Source of the DNA: an uncultured Blautia sp.
Lineage (GTDB): Bacteria > Bacillota > Clostridia > Lachnospirales > Lachnospiraceae
Assembly (NCBI GenBank): GCA_938028845.1
Contig: CALIZJ010000059.1
Location: forward strand, 1 to 9,953
Reading direction: 5' to 3'
Length of the DNA: 9,953 nucleotides
In this document: in pieces, positions 7,302 through 9,953 of the stretch
Layout of the letters: the number at the start of each line of letters is the position of its first letter
How positions within the stretch are numbered: position 1 is the stretch's first letter
Notes under the pieces: generated by a model
The model's input: the letters and a program-made list of their open reading frames with translations, nothing else
Databases searched by the model: none
Told to the model about the DNA's origin: nothing
Program-made: the position numbers and the translations under genes

Positions 7302-7733
7302 CTACTCCGTTTCTATCTGAGAAATTCTCCTCATATGACGGGCATCCCCGGAAAACGGTGTATTTAAGAACGTTTCCACAATCTTTACTGCAAGGCCCGG
7401 TCCGACTACTCTTCCGCCCATGGCAAGGATATTTGCATCGTTGTGAAGGCGGGTAGCTTCCGCAGAGAAGCAGTCTGAGCACAAAGCCGCCCGAATCCCC
7501 TTAAACTTATTTGCCGTAATGGAAATACCGATTCCAGTCCCGCAGATAAGGATTCCCTTATCACACTCTCCGTCTAAAATGGCGTGCGCCACTTTTTTTG
7601 CATAAATAGGATAGTCCGTGGACTCCAGACTGTCGCAGCCGAAATCCTTGTAAGCAATTCCTTGCTCGTCCAGATATTTTTTAATCTCCAGTTTTAACTC
7701 GTAACCGCCATGGTCACAGCCTAATGCTATCAT
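7302..7733 (-). CDS. rpiB: Ribose-5-phosphate isomerase B
   Basis: Interconverts ribose-5-phosphate and ribulose-5-phosphate in the pentose phosphate pathway. The 143-residue length is typical of RpiB. Conserved positions are D7-H8 in GCDHGG, the catalytic Cys64 in GILICGTGIGISI, HNDANILAMGGR (97-108), and the C-terminal arginine/histidine patch HMRRI (133-137). The ATG overlaps the tsaC stop as ATGA (7733-7730), and AGGAGG (7749-7744) inside the end of tsaC lies 10 nt upstream, so the two genes are translationally coupled. Sugar-phosphate isomerases of this family (LacA/LacB, allose-6-P isomerase) look alike, but the Cys64 and the tsaC neighbourhood, as in Bacillus ywlC-rpiB, favour RpiB. 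Confidence 0.94.
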   Translation of the reverse strand: MIALGCDHGGYELKLEIKKYLDEQGIAYKDFGCDSLESTDYPIYAKKVAHAILDGECDKGILICGTGIGISITANKFKGIRAALCSDCFSAEATRLHNDANILAMGGRVVGPGLAVKIVETFLNTPFSGDARHMRRISQIETE

Positions 7734-8797
7734 TTTTCATTCTCCTCCTGTGCTTTTATAATTTTATGTCCTGCCGCTTTTAAAAGCCGGTTCATAATTG
7801 CCTGTCCCATACGGGGTGTATAAAAGGCCTCCGAATAAATCGCGCTTACCTGGTATTTGTCAAACTCCCGCAGCACCTCATAAAGGTGGTGGGCAATGGT
7901 TTCTTCTTCCTCTCTCTTTCCAATGCTTTTAACCAGGCCTGCCGTATATTGCTCCGCAGTTTCATCTGTGGCAATGATCCCGACTGTCTCCCCTTTTGCC
8001 TTTGCCTCTTTTGCAAGGCGGTTAATGGCCGCCACCACTTCACTGCTCTCTCCTTCTACAATGGAAAGCTCCGCCTTTGGCGCGTAATGGCGGTATTTCA
8101 TTCCAGGCGCCTTTGGATGGATCTTGCTGTCAGTTTTTAAAAGCCCTTTATCCATGCGCACTTCCCCTAAAACCTCCTGGAGCATTTCAAGGGAAATATA
8201 TCCCGGCCGCAGCACCACCGGAACTTCTTCTGTAAAGTCCACAATGGTCGATTCCAGGCCGATTCCCACCTGGCCGCCGTCAATGATCATGTCAATGGCA
8301 TCCCCTAAATCCTCTTCCACATGCTCCGCCAATGTAGGGCTTGGACGTCCGGAGGTATTAGCACTGGGGGCAGCTACATAGCCGCCGGCGTACCGGATCA
8401 AGCTCTGGGCAATAGGGTCGCTTGGAAAACGGACGGCCACTGTATTTAAGCCGCCTGTGGTCTCTAAAGGTACTGCATCTGACTTGGGAAGGATCATTGT
8501 CAAGGGGCCGGGCCAAAATTTTTCCGCCAGGATTTTCGCCTTTGGCGGAAGTTCTTTTACGATCTTAGGCAGGCTTTCCATGTCTGCAATGTGAACGATC
8601 AGAGGATTGTCTGAGGGTCTGCCTTTGGCCGCATATATCTTTTTAGAGGCTTTAAAATCCAGAGCGTTTCCTCCCAGGCCGTACACCGTCTCTGTGGGAA
8701 AAGCCACAAGGCCGCCCTCCTGTAAAATACGTCCGGCACGCTTGAGACTTTCTTTATCTATATGCTCTGCTGTCATATGAACGATTTCTGCTTTCAT
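7730..8797 (-). CDS. tsaC: L-threonylcarbamoyladenylate synthase (Sua5/YwlC type)
   Basis: Makes threonylcarbamoyl-AMP from threonine, bicarbonate and ATP, the first step of t6A formation at position 37 of ANN-decoding tRNAs. The N-terminal YrdC domain (about 10-205) has FPTETVYGLGGNA (33-45), KGRPSDNPL (58-66), FWPGPLT (94-100) and SANTSGRPSPT (145-155). The linker PGMKYRHYAPKAEL (231-244) leads into the C-terminal Sua5 domain, ending in GQAIMNRLLKAA. At 355 residues this is the two-domain Sua5 form, not the short TsaC. The start at 8797 has AGAGGA about 6 nt upstream. It is the first gene of a unit with rpiB; a promoter and a 126-nt leader with a strong hairpin precede it. Confidence 0.95.
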   Translation of the reverse strand: MKAEIVHMTAEHIDKESLKRAGRILQEGGLVAFPTETVYGLGGNALDFKASKKIYAAKGRPSDNPLIVHIADMESLPKIVKELPPKAKILAEKFWPGPLTMILPKSDAVPLETTGGLNTVAVRFPSDPIAQSLIRYAGGYVAAPSANTSGRPSPTLAEHVEEDLGDAIDMIIDGGQVGIGLESTIVDFTEEVPVVLRPGYISLEMLQEVLGEVRMDKGLLKTDSKIHPKAPGMKYRHYAPKAELSIVEGESSEVVAAINRLAKEAKAKGETVGIIATDETAEQYTAGLVKSIGKREEEETIAHHLYEVLREFDKYQVSAIYSEAFYTPRMGQAIMNRLLKAAGHKIIKAQEENEK

Positions 8798-8855
8798 TTT
8801 TTTCCTCTTTCTGACGCGCTTTACTCACAGAGTACATTGGCTGCGTCATACAGGT

Positions 8856-8881
8856 AGGTTTGGAAGTTTATTTCCAAACCT
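8856..8881 (-). repeat. Perfect 10-bp dyad in the tsaC leader
   Basis: AGGTTTGGAA (8856-8865) and TTCCAAACCT (8872-8881) are exact inverted repeats around GTTTAT. It lies in the predicted 5' leader of tsaC. No T run follows on the minus strand, so it is not a normal terminator. It overlaps an AAGGAGG (8885-8879 on the minus strand) with no start codon at usable distance. A second dyad with the same core sits 132 bp upstream of it, past the promoter. Confidence 0.65.
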
Positions 8882-8930
8882 CCTTCTGCTTTCTCTTATG
8901 GATTCAGGAAATTCCTGTTGTCTTTTTCTT

Positions 8931-8959
8931 ATTGTACACGATTTTTGTTCGTTTGTCTC
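8931..8959 (-). promoter_or_regulatory. Likely promoter of the tsaC-rpiB unit
   Basis: The -10 box is TACAAT (8936-8931) and the -35 is GAGACA (8959-8954, four of six matches), with 17 bp between. Transcription would start near 8924, giving a leader of about 126 nt. The leader also contains CAGGAATTTCCTG, a short palindrome at 8906-8918. Confidence 0.6.
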
Positions 8960-8988
8960 TATTAATTTATCCTGCTGAAAAGTAGCTG

Positions 8989-9011
8989 AAGTGAAAAGTT
9001 TATTTCCACTT
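8989..9011. repeat. Second dyad sharing the core of the leader dyad
   Basis: AAGTGAAAA (8989-8997) and TTTCCACTT (9003-9011) pair at eight of nine positions around GTTTA. Thirteen bases, AAGTTTATTTCCA, are identical with the dyad at 8856-8881 (copies at 8864-8876 and 8996-9008). The pair flanks the tsaC promoter, which suggests either operators for one regulator or the remains of a small repeat family. Confidence 0.5.
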
Positions 9012-9027
9012 TGAAAAACGTCAAAAT

Positions 9028-9071
9028 AAAAGTGGCAATTACTCTTACAAAAATGAGTGATTGCTGCTTTT
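9028..9071. terminator. Bidirectional intrinsic terminator hairpin
   Basis: AAAAGTGGCAATTACTC (9028-9044) pairs at all 17 positions with GAGTGATTGCTGCTTTT (9055-9071), including three G-T pairs on the plus-strand fold, around a 10-base loop. TTTTTCTGTTTTATT follows on the plus strand, and TTTTATTTT on the minus strand. It separates the mobile-element region from the tsaC promoter, so it may insulate the housekeeping unit from read-through. Confidence 0.75.
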
Positions 9072-9110
9072 TCTGTTTTATTAAGTAGAAATATGTGTTA
9101 CACTAAATGA

Positions 9111-9252
9111 AGCAAACAACAGGTTGCTTGAAAAAGACAGGATTTTTGGACATGGCAAAAAAGCGGACTTTAGTCGGTACTTTTAAGGGTGTAGGACTAA
9201 ATTCCACTTGCTGTGGACGGTATTTTCTTTGACAGTCGCCTGTTGTTTTTAA
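9111..9252 (+). ncRNA. Candidate structured small RNA of unknown family
   Basis: A promoter-like TGTTACACT (extended -10, 9096-9104) would start transcription near 9111. Three bases on, AAACAACAGG (9114-9123) begins; its exact complement CCTGTTGTTT is at 9239-9248, ending in a T run (9245-9250). Inside, GGACTTTAGTC (9167-9177) can pair with GACTAAATTCC (9197-9207) at ten of eleven positions, and CCAC/GTGG forms a small hairpin (9206-9218). This is the form expected of a small RNA with a closing end helix. The -35 is poor, and a 10-bp repeat at this distance could arise by chance. I do not recognise the family. A 41-codon frame (9107-9232) runs through it without a ribosome site. The segment could instead include the end of the neighbouring insertion sequence. 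Confidence 0.3.
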
Positions 9253-9270
9253 ATAGGCAGTTTTGAATGC

Positions 9271-9699
9271 TTACTTGTCTCTCTGCTTGAGTAAGTATGG
9301 TCTTAAAATGATCTGATCTTTTTCGATCGGATGGATGCCAAAAGCCAGCAGTTTTTCGTACAGATCCTGATACATAAATTCCATCAGTTCCAACGGACTT
9401 TTATTGCCAAGCAGCTCGCAAGGGGAGGAGTTTACGTGGCTGAGGACCAGATTCAGCCTGGACTGGCCGGTCAGCCCGAGTTTCCTCAGATCCGTTCCTT
9501 TTGGAAGGATGTAACGGAGTTCTATATGTTTATTCTCCAGCGTGCCTTTTTGCCCTGACTGCATGGGATCGCAGTAAAACACCCTTGTCCGTCTTGTTCC
9601 ATTGTGGGAGGTTTCCATGGCTTCGGCGGCAGAAAACTCCGTTCCACGATCATTATCCAAAATCCGAAACAGCACAGCAAGGGCCGCTTTCTCCATTAT
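9271..9699 (-). pseudogene. IS30-family transposase, C-terminal fragment
   Basis: Remnant of a DDE transposase. The readable part covers the second catalytic Asp (DNDRGTEFS), FYCDPMQSGQKGT and the catalytic Glu in LENKH, then RYILPKGTDL, LNLVLSHVNSSP, LGNKSPLELMEF and a C-terminal IIL.PYLLKQ. These are IS30-family hallmarks. The N-terminal helix-turn-helix region and the first catalytic Asp are missing. The frame stays open upstream to 9921, but those about 72 residues are Pro/Cys-rich, unlike any transposase, and are antisense to the GC-rich segment. The join lies near 9700-9730. It cannot be a working transposase. A clear terminal inverted repeat was not found, since the other end is lost. 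Confidence 0.82.
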
Positions 9700-9734
9700 G
9701 GCCAGTGGATTGGAGAAAAACCGCCCACCGCACA

Positions 9735-9863
9735 ACAGCGGGTGCGGTGGTACAATATGCAAAGACGCAGCCTGTGTTCGATGGTTACAAGGCGGCCCGG
9801 TACAGCAGAAAATATCTGCCCCAGCACGAGGCGGAGCTGGCAGACAACAGGCGCTTGCGCCTG
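9735..9863 (+). pseudogene. Possible fragment of a conjugative-element relaxase
   Basis: The plus frame reads VQYAKTQPVFDGYKAARYSR and then KYLPQHEAELADNRR. From memory this resembles the region behind the nuclease domain of relaxases in clostridial integrative conjugative elements, which often have a K-x-x-PV-x-x-x-Y-K-A...YSRKYL..HEAEL pattern. About 40 codons are recognisable. No start codon or nuclease motif is present and the following frame dissolves into hairpins, so it is a broken piece. The frame stays open to the window edge, probably by chance in GC-rich sequence. Confidence 0.4.
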
Positions 9864-9950
9864 GACTTCTGGACACTATGTCCAGAAGTTCAGCGGGTTT
9901 GGGGAGCTCCCCAACAAGCATTTTTGCGGGGCCCTCGGCCCTGCAAAAAT
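9848..9950. repeat. Cluster of four consecutive hairpins
   Basis: In 103 bases there are four inverted repeats. CAGGCGC/GCGCCTG lies at 9848-9863 (7 bp). CTGGACTTCTGGACA/TGTCCAGAAGTTCAG lies at 9861-9893 (15 bp with one G-T, loop CTA). The palindrome TTGGGGAGCTCCCCAA is at 9899-9914. ATTTTTGCGGGGCC/GGCCCTGCAAAAAT lies at 9920-9950 (14 bp with one G-T, loop CTC). None is followed by a T run inside the window. Similar hairpin-rich non-coding stretches occur beside mobilisation genes in clostridial conjugative elements (from memory), so this may be a transfer-region or non-coding spacer remnant. Confidence 0.7.
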
Positions 9951-9953
9951 TTC

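Noticed and set aside
8754..8849. 31-codon frame on the minus strand (ATG 8849) in the tsaC leader, overlapping the tsaC start out of frame
   Set aside because: No ribosome site at usable distance and a low-complexity, charged product; possible upstream frame but not supportable as a gene.
9107..9232. 41-codon plus-strand frame (MKQTTGC...) with an internal ATG at 9154
   Set aside because: The ATG lies at the predicted transcription start with no ribosome site and the product matches nothing I know; better explained as part of the candidate RNA or IS end.
9700..9921. N-terminal 72 residues of the frame that includes the IS30 fragment
   Set aside because: Pro/Cys-rich, antisense to the relaxase-like fragment and hairpins; open by chance in GC-rich sequence.
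1..9953. CRISPR arrays, tRNA or rRNA genes, toxin-antitoxin or defence genes
   Set aside because: No regularly spaced direct repeats, no tRNA-like cloverleaf and no matching protein motifs were seen by eye on either strand.

Overview
The window looks like chromosome from a spore-forming member of the Clostridia, most likely Lachnospiraceae. The basis is the mix of a CotS/CotI-type spore-coat kinase homologue, the short (archaeal/eukaryotic-type) prolyl-tRNA synthetase under a T-box leader, strong AGGAGG-like ribosome sites, and a moderate, roughly balanced base composition. This is inference from gene content, not a database match. All seven complete housekeeping genes, plus one gene cut by the left edge, lie on the minus strand, so transcription runs from right to left.

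Right to left, the first housekeeping block (8959 to 7302) has a promoter, a leader with a perfect 10-bp hairpin, tsaC (the threonylcarbamoyl-AMP synthase of tRNA t6A formation) and rpiB, which overlaps tsaC by ATGA. A dCMP deaminase gene (7105-6605) follows with its own strong ribosome site and ends at a clear intrinsic terminator (6593-6560). Next is a near-consensus promoter (TTGACA, 17 bp, TAGAAT) driving a T-box leader (about 6380-6098) that controls proS (6039-4600). Then come cca (tRNA CCA-adding enzyme), a spore-coat kinase-like gene with an altered metal-binding motif, a phosphohexomutase gene, and the first 67 codons of mazG at the left edge. Much of the block serves tRNA: charging (proS), 3'-end CCA addition (cca) and anticodon-loop modification (tsaC). 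The rest handles nucleotides and sugar phosphates (mazG, dCMP deaminase, rpiB, phosphohexomutase).

The right-hand end (about 8850-9953) is different. From 8798 to 9270 there is no recognisable gene. It holds two dyads that share a 13-base core and flank the tsaC promoter, a 17-bp bidirectional terminator hairpin, and a plus-strand promoter-like site leading into a segment of about 140 nt whose ends pair and which finishes in a T run, a possible small RNA. Beyond 9271 are mobile-element remains: the C-terminal part of an IS30-family transposase (minus), fused at about 9700-9730 to a GC-rich segment whose plus strand resembles a piece of a conjugative-element relaxase, followed by four hairpins packed into about 100 bases up to the window edge.

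The housekeeping part is ordinary. The observations most worth following are the candidate RNA at 9111-9252, the hairpin cluster at 9848-9950, the shared dyads around the tsaC promoter, and the degenerate metal motif in the spore-coat kinase. I do not see a clear new defence or biosynthetic system here.
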